Shown in pieces: positions 1 to 8,416 of a stretch of 64,000 nt of DNA. The DNA is from PSRI01 sp041484195. Its GTDB lineage: Bacteria > Bacteroidota > Bacteroidia > Chitinophagales > Chitinophagaceae. The stretch covers positions 59,499 through 123,498 of the forward strand of contig JBGPHC010000011.1 in assembly GCA_041484195.1 (NCBI GenBank), given 5' to 3'. Numbering within the stretch: position 1 is the stretch's first letter; the number at the start of each line of letters is the position of its first letter. The notes under the pieces were generated by a model. That model ran no database searches, was not told the DNA's origin, and saw only the letters and a list, made by a program, of their open reading frames with translations. The position numbers were made by a program, and so were the translations under genes.

Positions 1-29
1 TTTTCCACCAATTCATTGGTCACTATCAT
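1..29 (-). CDS. possible start of a gene leaving the window (partial)
   Basis: An ATG on the minus strand at 29 opens a frame of nine codons (MIVTNELVE) that runs off the left edge. It lies about 20 bases downstream of a perfect TAnnTTTG-type box, which is the only reason to think it is real. The product cannot be identified from so few residues. Confidence 0.3.
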
Positions 30-47
30 ACCGGAATAGTTATCCGA

Positions 48-55
48 CAAATATA
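48..55 (-). promoter_or_regulatory. Bacteroidota-type -7 box TATATTTG
   Basis: On the minus strand the bases read TATATTTG, an exact match to the Bacteroidota -7 consensus TAnnTTTG. It is followed about 20 bases later by an ATG at 29. No well-spaced upstream TTTG element was found, so this is a half-supported promoter for whatever gene leaves the window on the left. Confidence 0.35.
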
Positions 56-236
56 AGTTAAACTGCCACAAGATAAGGCGATTTGGGATGAAAGGGCGGC
101 CTTGCTAATTGGGAAATTATGAGTAAGGCATTGAGCATTAGTATTGCCAGGATATCCAATGCACCATGAACCGGAAAGGTCTATGCCTGGTCATTGATGC
201 CCGGCCATTATCCCCGTATCCATCAGGAAATACCCA

Positions 237-2030
237 TCAACCCGGGTCTGCATTCTTCTTTTTCTTTCTGTTATTTTTATTACCATAGATCTTTTTGGCC
301 TTGGTCACCAGCTCCAGGAATTCCTTATGCAGCGGGTTGGTTTCATCCATGGACGTTTTGGCGATGGCCAGGATATCATCCCAATTACTGCTTTTGAAGT
401 AGGGTGATTCCCGCAAGAGTCCCCCGAACATACAAACAGCCGTAGTGAATTGTATATATTTCTCCGTGCTATCAAGCTCCTTGTAGTTGTAGAGACAACG
501 GTGAATATAATTCCTGACCTGCTTGTCTCCCGGTTTCGTATAGTGGATATTGATGTTCCCAACCTCGTCCTTCACCCATTGGTTATCTGTCTCGTTTAAG
601 TTGCGAACAGTTGGTACAATTTCAAATACAGCCATCAAAGAATGTCCGGAACCAATTTCACCCCCCTCGAGCACACTACTGGTGTCTTCGAGCGCAGTCC
701 TTTTATTGTCGAATCCAATCAGCCGGTACTGGCTTACCAGTCGGGGATTGAATGATACATTCATGTACACATCGTCTGCCACTGCATAAAGCGTCTGGGT
801 GAGTTCCTTCACCAATACCTTTTCACCTTCACGCTCGTCATCGAGGTAGGCGAAGTTTCCGTTCCCTTTTTTGGCGAGGATTTCAATTTTGGAATCTTTG
901 TAATTACCCATTCCTACACCCAGGCAGGTGAGATAAATGCCTCCCTGTTTCATATGCAGGATCAGGTCTTCCAGTTCTTTTTCGCCAGTCTGACCCACAT
1001 TAAAATCACCGTCCGTAGCAAGGATCACACGATTATTTCCTCCCTTGATAAATTTGCTTTGAGCCAGTCGATAGGCCTGTCGGATGCCGGCCTCACCTGG
1101 CGTGAAACCTCCCGCACTAAGGTCCTCGATAGCTTCCAGAATCTTCTCCTTTTGATTGCCGCTGGTAGGCTGGAGCATCACCCCCACGACCCCTCCATAA
1201 ACCACGATGGAAACGGTATCAATGGGCCGAAGATTTTGAACTAATTTCCTGAAAGAAGCCTTCAGCAGCGTGAGCCGGTTGGGCATATCCATGGAGCCGG
1301 ATACATCGATCAGGAAGACCAGGTTGCTGGGAGGAACCTTATCGAGATTGATTTTTTTGGAACAAACCTGGATAAAAAACAATTGGTTGTCGGTGTTCCA
1401 TGGGCAGGAAGTGAGTTGGGAAATGACACTGAAAACACTATCGCCATCAGGAGGAATGTAATTGAAATTAAAATAATTGAGCATCTCTTCAATGCGAACC
1501 GCATCCTCAGGAACCATGCTGTTCATATTGATGAAGCGCCGGATATTGCTGTAAGAGGCACGGTCAACATTAAGCGCCAATCCCATCAGCGGATATTTGT
1601 CCGTTCTCATGAATTCATTCTCAATGATAGGATTATAGGTTTCATCGGCAACAACCAGCCTACGCTGACCCCACAACCGAAGATCCCTGGTAAAAGACAA
1701 GAGATGATTTTTTTGCAGACTGGCCGTAAAGGGAAGCATTTTCATGACCACCGTGAGATATTTTGTGGTCTTTGCCGACAATGAAACTTCCTGATATCCT
1801 TCGAGGGAAAAAGTGAGGCTGTCAGTTTCCAGGGAAGTGATGATGCCAAAAGCGCCGCCCACACCACTGGCGTACGGAAGATTGGTCGAGTGAAGGATGA
1901 TTTTTACATTTTGGAGCGGGCTATTCTTTTCGTCCTTCACTTCACCTCTCAAATAATACTGAGCCGATAATGTACTACAAAGGCAAAGCCACCACATCAG
2001 TAAAGCGGCTTTTCTCATCAGACGTTGCAT
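237..2030 (-). CDS. VWA domain surface protein, YfbK-like
   Basis: A 597-residue secreted protein. The ATG at 2030 is preferred over an upstream in-frame start at 2078 because it directly opens a signal peptide (MQRLMRKAALLMWWLCLCSTLSAQ-type, cleaved near residue 24). A carboxypeptidase-regulatory-like beta-sandwich follows (about 27-95), then the von Willebrand-associated N-domain, a VWA domain with the metal site DVSGSM near residue 240, and a DUF3520-like C-terminal part. This architecture is that of the YfbK family, widespread in Bacteroidota and thought to act in surface protein-protein contacts; its exact job is unknown. It is the last gene of a leftward run and lies 69 bases after hpt. 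Confidence 0.85.
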   Translation of the reverse strand: MQRLMRKAALLMWWLCLCSTLSAQYYLRGEVKDEKNSPLQNVKIILHSTNLPYASGVGGAFGIITSLETDSLTFSLEGYQEVSLSAKTTKYLTVVMKMLPFTASLQKNHLLSFTRDLRLWGQRRLVVADETYNPIIENEFMRTDKYPLMGLALNVDRASYSNIRRFINMNSMVPEDAVRIEEMLNYFNFNYIPPDGDSVFSVISQLTSCPWNTDNQLFFIQVCSKKINLDKVPPSNLVFLIDVSGSMDMPNRLTLLKASFRKLVQNLRPIDTVSIVVYGGVVGVMLQPTSGNQKEKILEAIEDLSAGGFTPGEAGIRQAYRLAQSKFIKGGNNRVILATDGDFNVGQTGEKELEDLILHMKQGGIYLTCLGVGMGNYKDSKIEILAKKGNGNFAYLDDEREGEKVLVKELTQTLYAVADDVYMNVSFNPRLVSQYRLIGFDNKRTALEDTSSVLEGGEIGSGHSLMAVFEIVPTVRNLNETDNQWVKDEVGNINIHYTKPGDKQVRNYIHRCLYNYKELDSTEKYIQFTTAVCMFGGLLRESPYFKSSNWDDILAIAKTSMDETNPLHKEFLELVTKAKKIYGNKNNRKKKKNADPG

Positions 2031-2099
2031 TTGGTATTTGAAAGTTAATTGGATTTCAATGAATTTGCAAACTTTCACTCCTAATCATCTGGTAAAAAC

Positions 2100-2636
2100 C
2101 TATTCCACCATTTGATAAATTTCCCTAATATTCCTACCCAGTCCATCATAGTCCAGGCCATATCCAACCACGAATTTATCGGGAATAGTAAATCCTAAGT
2201 AGTCGATATGAACCGGGTATTGAACCGCTCCGGGCTTATGCAGGAGCGCACAGATCTTCAATGATGCAGGATGCTGGTGATGCAATTGAGGCAGGAACTC
2301 ATTCATGGTCTTCCCTGTATCAATGATATCCTCCAATATGATAACGTGCCTCCCATACAAATCTGTATCCAGGCCTATGGATGTGATGACATACCCCGTG
2401 GATTTGGAGCCTTTATAGGAAGCGAGTTTAATGAAGCAGATCTCTGCAGGAATACTCAACTCTTTGAAGAGATCGGACGCAAACATGAAGGAGCCATTCA
2501 GGATCGCAATAAACAGAGGCTGTTTTCCTGCATAATCTCTTTCCAGGTCCCCGGCCAGCACTTTTATGGCGCCGTCGATTCGACCGGCCGAAATATAGGG
2601 CTCAAAACTCTTTTCATGCACTTTAATGACAGGCAT
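2100..2636 (-). CDS. hpt: hypoxanthine phosphoribosyltransferase
   Basis: A 178-residue cytoplasmic purine-salvage enzyme that joins hypoxanthine (and usually guanine) to PRPP to make IMP or GMP. The PRPP-binding loop VIILEDIIDTGKTM is complete, and the family features LNGSFMFASDL (pyrophosphate loop) and the C-terminal DKFVVGYGLDYDG segment are present. Length fits the bacterial Hpt family. The start ATG lies three bases after the stop of the upstream glucosaminidase gene, so the two are probably co-transcribed although their functions are unrelated. Confidence 0.93.
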   Translation of the reverse strand: MPVIKVHEKSFEPYISAGRIDGAIKVLAGDLERDYAGKQPLFIAILNGSFMFASDLFKELSIPAEICFIKLASYKGSKSTGYVITSIGLDTDLYGRHVIILEDIIDTGKTMNEFLPQLHHQHPASLKICALLHKPGAVQYPVHIDYLGFTIPDKFVVGYGLDYDGLGRNIREIYQMVE

Positions 2637-2639
2637 GCG

Positions 2640-3911
2640 CTAATTTTTGTAAATGATCAATTCCTGCCCTATTCTAATGTCCTCGGATACCAAATTATTC
2701 CATTCCCTGATCTGGTCCGTCTTCACTTCATATTTTTTTGAGATGCTGAACAGTGTCTCCCTGCTTTGAACAATATGTCTTACCATATTAGTCCTTGACT
2801 CTACCAAATCGCGTTTAGGGCTCTCCGTTGCAGCAATATTGGCTCCGTTCAGCCTATCGTTTGGAATAGCCAGAGCGGGTCTTTGGGCCGCATAGTCCCG
2901 CAAAAACAATTTTTCACCCGCTGCCGGGCGCTGACCCGGTTGAAGCTGATTATAAGCCAATAGGGTTTCCATCCGAATACCTTCCAGCTGCGCTACTTCA
3001 TAGACGGTTTCAGATTTCTGCATGATATGAAATTCATGAGCTCCCTGCTTTCTTTTTCGCTGCAAATAGACCAACTGGTCGTTGATCAAAATATCGTCTC
3101 CATCACTAAGGTCATTGAAATCGAGTATATGCCTGTATTTAATACTGTATTTTTCAGCGAGGGCGAGCAGGGAGCTTCCGGCCGGGGCATAGACCACATT
3201 TGTTTCGTTGATCCTGAATATGCCTTCCGGGTAGTCTGGTGGAGCCTGTTGCACGGCTTCTTCTGTATCGGTTTCTTCTTCGATGGCGGTAGATTCAGGG
3301 TGAATATAGATGGTTGGTATGCTGGAGAATCCATTTTCCTCATCCTTTTTATCGGAGGCTGCATACGAAGGGCTGTCCGACCATTTCTTCTTGCCCAGGG
3401 CAATGAGGGTAAGGGTCTGCAGATTGTAATCTTCAATATATTGTATGAGTTGCCTGGTGTAGCTGGGGTTGGTGGCATAGCCAGCTTTTTTCAATCCCTC
3501 TGCCCAGGCCCTGTAATCTTCGGGATCGATCTTGAAAAGGAAGGCATAGCGGGCGCTTGATCTCAAAAAATCTGAATGATCCCTGTAAGAGTCAGCCGCC
3601 GAGGCATAGGCCCTGAAACATTCTCCGCGGGCATCATCATCATGGTACACTTTGTCTCCATCCCAATTGGTCTTGCATTTAATGCCAAAGTGATTGTTGG
3701 ACCTTCTTACCAGGTCGCTGGTACCGGCTTCCGTTTCCAGGATTCCCTGCGCGAGTTTTATAGAAGCAGGTACGCCTGTACGTTGCATTTCCTCCACAGC
3801 CAATTCCTTATACGTATTGATGTATTGCAAAACATTGGAAGGCTGTGCAACATTCTTAGTGCTATACAGCAGGACCGTCAATAAGACTAACATCCGGGTT
3901 TTTCTTTCCAT
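2640..3911 (-). CDS. GH73 glucosaminidase with three LysM domains
   Basis: A 423-residue exported peptidoglycan hydrolase. A signal peptide (about 1-23, ending NVAQ) precedes a glucosaminidase domain of glycoside hydrolase family 73 (about 25-165). The segment KLAQGILETEAGTSDLV contains the expected catalytic glutamate. Three LysM-like peptidoglycan-binding repeats follow at about 240-285, 295-340 and 375-422; the last (HIVQSRETLFSISKKYEV) is the most typical. The likely role is cutting glycan strands during wall growth or division. It starts 13 bases after the upstream methyltransferase and nearly touches hpt, so it sits inside a leftward operon. Confidence 0.9.
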   Translation of the reverse strand: MERKTRMLVLLTVLLYSTKNVAQPSNVLQYINTYKELAVEEMQRTGVPASIKLAQGILETEAGTSDLVRRSNNHFGIKCKTNWDGDKVYHDDDARGECFRAYASAADSYRDHSDFLRSSARYAFLFKIDPEDYRAWAEGLKKAGYATNPSYTRQLIQYIEDYNLQTLTLIALGKKKWSDSPSYAASDKKDEENGFSSIPTIYIHPESTAIEEETDTEEAVQQAPPDYPEGIFRINETNVVYAPAGSSLLALAEKYSIKYRHILDFNDLSDGDDILINDQLVYLQRKRKQGAHEFHIMQKSETVYEVAQLEGIRMETLLAYNQLQPGQRPAAGEKLFLRDYAAQRPALAIPNDRLNGANIAATESPKRDLVESRTNMVRHIVQSRETLFSISKKYEVKTDQIREWNNLVSEDIRIGQELIIYKN

Positions 3912-3924
3912 CCAATATCGGTTT

Positions 3925-4581
3925 CTATTTTTTTCGGATCAATGATAAGCCATCCCGCACAGTCAGCATCACTGTTTCCACACGCAGGTCGGCCGCCACA
4001 TGTTCGTTAAATGCCTGAATAGCTCTCGCATTTTTTCCCTCCGGCTTCTGCTGCAGCACTTCTCCATGAAACAACACATTATCTGCCAGGATCATCCCTC
4101 CCGTTTTCAGGCGGGACAATGCCAACTCATAGTAATTGACATAATTGATCTTATCGGCATCAATGAATACCAGGTCCCATTCGTCGGGCAATGCCGGTAT
4201 TATCTGTAATGCTTCCCCAACATGCAGAATGATCTTTTCCTTCAACGGGCTCTTTTCAAAAAAAGATCTTGCTTTCGCGGCGTCCTCTTCCCTGATTTCC
4301 AGGGTATGAAGCCTTCCGTCAGGGGCAAGTCCCCGGGCCAGGCATAAAGCACTATATCCCATAAACGTGCCTATTTCCAAAATTAGCCGTGGATGCAGGA
4401 TAGTACTGATTGCTTCCAGCAATTTGCCTTGCAGGTGGCCGCTGAGCATTTGAGCCTGCGGGTGAAATCGAATAGTGTAATCCGCTATTTCATGGAGCAG
4501 CTCATCTTCCGCCGTTGTGTATTTTTCAGCATAAGCCTGCGCCAATGGATTTACTATTTCCAAGTTTACCTGTTTTGGCAA
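3925..4581 (-). CDS. SAM-dependent O-methyltransferase (class I)
   Basis: A 218-residue cytoplasmic enzyme of the caffeoyl-CoA/catechol O-methyltransferase family (Methyltransf_3). SAM-binding motif I is LEIGTFMGYSALCLA and the acidic metal-linked motif is LVFIDADKINYVNYYE. The natural substrate of bacterial members of this family is usually unknown, so only the chemistry is assigned. It lies 51 bases downstream of the LOG protein gene and 13 bases upstream of the glucosaminidase, on the same strand. Confidence 0.9.
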   Translation of the reverse strand: MPKQVNLEIVNPLAQAYAEKYTTAEDELLHEIADYTIRFHPQAQMLSGHLQGKLLEAISTILHPRLILEIGTFMGYSALCLARGLAPDGRLHTLEIREEDAAKARSFFEKSPLKEKIILHVGEALQIIPALPDEWDLVFIDADKINYVNYYELALSRLKTGGMILADNVLFHGEVLQQKPEGKNARAIQAFNEHVAADLRVETVMLTVRDGLSLIRKK

Positions 4582-4632
4582 AGTTAATTTGAAAATCGCA
4601 AGCTTTAGCGTTAATGCCTTTAATAGATCAGT

Positions 4633-5328
4633 CTAGAAATTTGGAGCCAATTGCCTGGTACGGTAGTATTCAAGCATGTGATTCACCACTTCATCGGCAG
4701 TGTCTGCGATTTCAAATAAGGCAAGGTCTTCCGGATGAATATTTCCTTCTAACATCATTGCTTCTTCCATCCAGGTCATTAGGCCCTGCCAGTACGACCT
4801 CCCTACCAACACCATCGGCATTTGCTTAAATTTCTCAGTCTGGATCAGCGTAGCCACTTCAAAAAATTCATCCATGGTGCCAAAACCTCCGGGCAACATC
4901 ACGAATCCCTGGCTGTATTTTGTAAACATCACTTTCCGTACGAAGAAATAATCAAAATTCAGCAATTTGTCTTTATCAATAAATTCATTGGGCCTTTGTT
5001 CGAATGGCAGGTCAATATTGAGGCCTACACTCTTGCAATTCGCCAGGGCCGCTCCCTTGTTGGCGGCTTCCATGATTCCCGGCCCTCCACCGGTAATAAT
5101 TCCGAATCCCTCTTCCGCCAGTCTTCTCGCAATCTCAATGGTGAGGTCGTAATAATGAGTATCCGGTTTTGTTCTTGCTGATCCAAAGACAGAGATACAG
5201 GGGCCTATTTTTGCCAAAGCTTCAAAACCATCTACAAATTCCGCCATGATTTTAAAGATCTGCCAACTGCTATGCGCCATGCTTTCTTTCCAGCGTCTTT
5301 CCTTCAGCGCCTTGATCGTCGCATTCAT
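4633..5328 (-). CDS. LOG-family protein (TIGR00730), copy 1
   Basis: A 231-residue Rossmann-fold protein of the family once called 'possible lysine decarboxylase'. Both signature motifs are intact: GGGPGIMEAANKGA and LPGGFGTMDEFFE. Characterised members hydrolyse nucleotide 5'-monophosphates to a base plus ribose 5-phosphate (cytokinin-activating LOG proteins, PpnN). An N-terminal helical extension of about 35 residues precedes the fold, typical of the longer bacterial subgroup. A shorter paralogue lies at 7311-7850 on the other side of the symporter gene. A hairpin at 5395-5423 separates this gene from the upstream symporter, suggesting its own promoter. Confidence 0.9.
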   Translation of the reverse strand: MNATIKALKERRWKESMAHSSWQIFKIMAEFVDGFEALAKIGPCISVFGSARTKPDTHYYDLTIEIARRLAEEGFGIITGGGPGIMEAANKGAALANCKSVGLNIDLPFEQRPNEFIDKDKLLNFDYFFVRKVMFTKYSQGFVMLPGGFGTMDEFFEVATLIQTEKFKQMPMVLVGRSYWQGLMTWMEEAMMLEGNIHPEDLALFEIADTADEVVNHMLEYYRTRQLAPNF

Positions 5329-5394
5329 AGTTCCAGAGTTTTAGGTTATGCAAATTCTGCAATCTCTCATTGCAGTTTTCTATCTGTGTACTCA

Positions 5395-5423
5395 GACAAT
5401 AAAGCCACCGCCCTGGCAGTGGC
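5395..5423 (-). terminator. probable rho-independent terminator of the symporter gene
   Basis: Read on the minus strand, GCCAC and GTGGC arms form a hairpin with an inner GC step and one mismatch, followed by TTTATTGT. It lies about 40 bases past the symporter stop codon. The T tract is imperfect, hence moderate confidence. Confidence 0.45.
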
Positions 5424-5463
5424 CCTGTGCCTATATCATATATAGAACGATGATTTTCCGGGT

Positions 5464-7014
5464 TTAGTTTGCTGCCGGTCTTCTTTTTGAAACCATTAAC
5501 AGCCCCAGAAAAGTGAGGATTCCATTCAGAAGGAGGAGTTCAATTCCTATCTGGAACCCTCCCAGCCATTGCATTGAATGCTGACTGATAAAATAGCAGG
5601 CCACTGGTGCCGCCAGGCAAATTACGGTAACAATATAGGATTCCGGAAGGCTGCGCCTGGTGAAAATACCAAAGGAGAAGAGACCCAACAAAGGACCATA
5701 GGTATAGCCGGCAAAGTCCAGGATCTTATCGATGATGGAACGGCTGCCAATCCATTTGAAAATAAGTATGAAAATCAGGAAGACAAGGGTGAATATAAAG
5801 TGCACGGTCAGCCGCGTTCGCTTTTTTTGTTTCTCCGAAAGGCCTTGCTTTGTCTTCAGTCCCAGTATGTCAATGCAAAATGAAGACGTGAGGGCCGTCA
5901 GAGCCCCATCGGCGCTGGGAAATAATGCAGAAATAAGGCCAATGATGAAAATGATGGATACTGCCTGTGGCAGATAATTCAGGGCAACCGTTGGAAACAG
6001 GCTGTCTCCAATTACATTTTTTCCCTCCGCCAACAATTGCCATTTTGAAACTCCTCCTGTATCGGTAGCCATTTGATATTGTGACCCATTTTTCAATGCG
6101 TATAAGTACAGGAGGCCTCCCAAAAACAAGAAAAGGAAATTGACGATCACGATGATGGTACTGAACGTGATCATGTTCTTCTGGGAATCTTTCAGGTTCT
6201 TTACACTGATGTTCTTTTGCATCATTTCCTGGTCAAGACCGGTCATGGCCACCGTGATGAACATGCCTCCCACAATCTGCTTGATGAAATAATTCTTACT
6301 GTTGACATCCGTATTGAAAATGTCTGTATAGCCCTTCTCTTTCAGTACCTGCATCGCCGACCCAAAAGACAGTTCCAGATGAGTCATGATATACCCAATA
6401 CACACCAGCAATCCCAAAAGCATGAAAGTGGTTTGTAACGTATCAGTATAAACGATCGTTTTCACGCCTCCCTCGAATGTGTAAAGGAGGATCATTAGAA
6501 GGATGACGGAGGCGGTCAACAGGAAAGGAATTCCCAGGTCTTTGAGAATAAATTCCTGCAATACAAATATAACCAGGTAGAGCCTGGCGGTAGCCCCCAC
6601 CGTTCTTGATATAATGAAAAACAAAGCGCCTGTCTTGTATGAAATGACACCAAATCTCTCCCGCAAAAAATGATAGATTGAAGTCAGGTTCATCCGGTAA
6701 TACAGGGGAAGCAATATATAGGCGATCACAAAATACCCGATAAAATAGCCGATCACCACCTGGAAATAGGAAAATGCCTTGTGAGGTGAATTCATGGCAT
6801 TGCCGGCAAAATCACCCACGGTTCCGGGTACGGAGACAAAAGTTACACCCGACAAAGAGGTCCCGATCATACCAAAGGCTACCAGCATCCAGTTGGACCT
6901 TCTATTACCAATGAAGAAGGATTCATTGTTGGAATTGCGCGAGGTATAATAAGCCACTACCAGCAGCATCACAAAATACCCGATCACAAAAGAAAAAAGA
7001 AGCCATGGAGACAT
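5464..7014 (-). CDS. sodium:solute symporter (SSS family)
   Basis: A 516-residue inner-membrane protein with about 13 hydrophobic segments spread over its whole length, as expected for the SSS (sodium/glucose, sodium/proline) family. The N-terminal stretch with NNESFFIGNRRSNWMLVAFG and the following SLSGVTFVSVPGTVGD is typical of Bacteroidota family members. Substrate cannot be read from sequence; sugars, sialic acid or amino acids are all possible. Its 5' side faces the divergent LOG gene at 7311 across 296 bases, and a hairpin after its stop suggests a single-gene transcript. Confidence 0.92.
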   Translation of the reverse strand: MSPWLLFSFVIGYFVMLLVVAYYTSRNSNNESFFIGNRRSNWMLVAFGMIGTSLSGVTFVSVPGTVGDFAGNAMNSPHKAFSYFQVVIGYFIGYFVIAYILLPLYYRMNLTSIYHFLRERFGVISYKTGALFFIISRTVGATARLYLVIFVLQEFILKDLGIPFLLTASVILLMILLYTFEGGVKTIVYTDTLQTTFMLLGLLVCIGYIMTHLELSFGSAMQVLKEKGYTDIFNTDVNSKNYFIKQIVGGMFITVAMTGLDQEMMQKNISVKNLKDSQKNMITFSTIIVIVNFLFLFLGGLLYLYALKNGSQYQMATDTGGVSKWQLLAEGKNVIGDSLFPTVALNYLPQAVSIIFIIGLISALFPSADGALTALTSSFCIDILGLKTKQGLSEKQKKRTRLTVHFIFTLVFLIFILIFKWIGSRSIIDKILDFAGYTYGPLLGLFSFGIFTRRSLPESYIVTVICLAAPVACYFISQHSMQWLGGFQIGIELLLLNGILTFLGLLMVSKRRPAAN

Positions 7015-7310
7015 GATGGTACCAAATTTGAGACTGAAGATAAAGATTTCCCGATTGTATGGGTTTCATCTGCACTATACATGCCCGTAGTGAAGACTCA
7101 GATGCAGTCCAAACAGGAAAACAATCGCAGCAGGTAACATGTCGCGGCAATTGTGGATCATTCTTATTAGAACGTCCCTACCCAAATACTTATTTCCCGC
7201 TGCCTGAATTCTGTTTTCTCAATGGGTTTGCCAATTTTCCGGTTCGTATTAAATAGTTCTAATTCTTTACCTGCTGGCAATTAATTATTATTGCATCATA
7301 AACCTCTTCT

Positions 7311-7850
7311 ATGCAGACCCGATCCGTCGCTGTTTTTTGTGGTTCCCGGAAAGGTGCCAGGCAGGCTTATGTGAACGATGCAGCTGAATTGGGAATGCTT
7401 CTGGCCGCACTGGACCTCAACCTTATCTATGGAGGCGGCAGAGTGGGCATGATGGGAGTTCTGGCCGATTCCATGCTGCAACACGGAGGAAAAATCACCG
7501 GTGTAATACCCAGGATACTGGTGGAATGGGAACAGCAACATGCCGGTCTCACGGAGTTGATCATTACCGAAAACATGCACCAGCGTAAAAAAACTATGTA
7601 TGAATTGTGCGATGCGGCGGCAGTACTGCCGGGAGGATTTGGCTCACTCGATGAAATGTTTGAAATGCTCACCTGGAACCAATTGAACATTCACAATAAG
7701 AAAATTTTCCTGCTCAATACCCAGGGATATTACAATTACCTTATCGCTCATATCAGGCACGCCGCGGCCGAGGGATTTCTACACGATGAATTCGAAAGCC
7801 GGGTTCATTTTTGTTCTTCCACCGCGGAACTCATCAACTGTCTTCCTTAG
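7311..7850 (+). CDS. LOG-family protein (TIGR00730), copy 2
   Basis: A 179-residue Rossmann-fold protein of the same family as the product at 4633-5328, but of the compact type that matches plant LOG and bacterial cytokinin riboside 5'-monophosphate phosphoribohydrolases. Motifs seen: VFCGSRKG at the N-terminus, IYGGGRVGMMG, and LPGGFGSLDEMFE. The family cleaves the N-glycosidic bond of nucleoside monophosphates. It is divergent from the symporter. Its stop codon overlaps the stop of the convergent beta-barrel gene (shared TTAG), leaving no room for a terminator between them. Confidence 0.92.
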   Translation: MQTRSVAVFCGSRKGARQAYVNDAAELGMLLAALDLNLIYGGGRVGMMGVLADSMLQHGGKITGVIPRILVEWEQQHAGLTELIITENMHQRKKTMYELCDAAAVLPGGFGSLDEMFEMLTWNQLNIHNKKIFLLNTQGYYNYLIAHIRHAAAEGFLHDEFESRVHFCSSTAELINCLP

Positions 7851-8416
7851 AAATTGTAGCCTATTGTAAAAAAGACTTTGCTGCCATAAGGTGATCGTGG
7901 ATCCTGAACCAGGTCGTACTGCAACATGGCCACCATCGCACCCCTGCCAGCCGGCAATACACCACCAGCGCCAGCCAGAACAGAGGGCACAAATTTGCCG
8001 GAGAATCTTTGATAGGTGCCATCTGCGAATTTTCGCTTACCCCAATTATAATTGAGTTCCGGCTGCATTTGCAATAAAAGGAATTGTATGGGATAAACCC
8101 GGGCAAAGACATTGAAGCCGGTATTCCCAAAATTATCCCTGTAGGCTTCGGTATTGCTTGGGAAATATCTTGTTTTGAAACTGCTATAAATAAAATTAAC
8201 TCCGGCTCCCGCAGCAAAATATTTGTTAAAATGATACCCCACCTGTGGGGAAACATTCACCAGCGTATAGTCGCCGAAACTCAGTCCAAAATTTCCTCCA
8301 AAAAAAAGTTTGGAAGGATCGAATCCCTTTTTTTCCACGGGCTTTTCTTCCTGCGCCTGTAAATGGCTAAAACAAACCGCGCCAAGCAACAGGATCATTG
8401 CGAAACATTTCTTCAT
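7847..8416 (-). CDS. small outer-membrane beta-barrel protein
   Basis: A 189-residue protein with a clear signal peptide (MKKCFAMILLLGAVCFSHLQAQ, cleaved near residue 22). The rest alternates hydrophobic and polar residues with many aromatics and glycine turns (FFGGNFGLSFGDYTLVNVSP, QVGYHFNKYFAAGAGVNF) and ends in an aromatic residue (TIGYNF), as outer-membrane barrels of the OmpX/PorT-like type do. No enzymatic motif is visible. It starts at the stop codon of the GlcD-like gene (ATGA overlap), so the two are translationally coupled. The function is unknown. Confidence 0.75.
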   Translation of the reverse strand: MKKCFAMILLLGAVCFSHLQAQEEKPVEKKGFDPSKLFFGGNFGLSFGDYTLVNVSPQVGYHFNKYFAAGAGVNFIYSSFKTRYFPSNTEAYRDNFGNTGFNVFARVYPIQFLLLQMQPELNYNWGKRKFADGTYQRFSGKFVPSVLAGAGGVLPAGRGAMVAMLQYDLVQDPRSPYGSKVFFTIGYNF

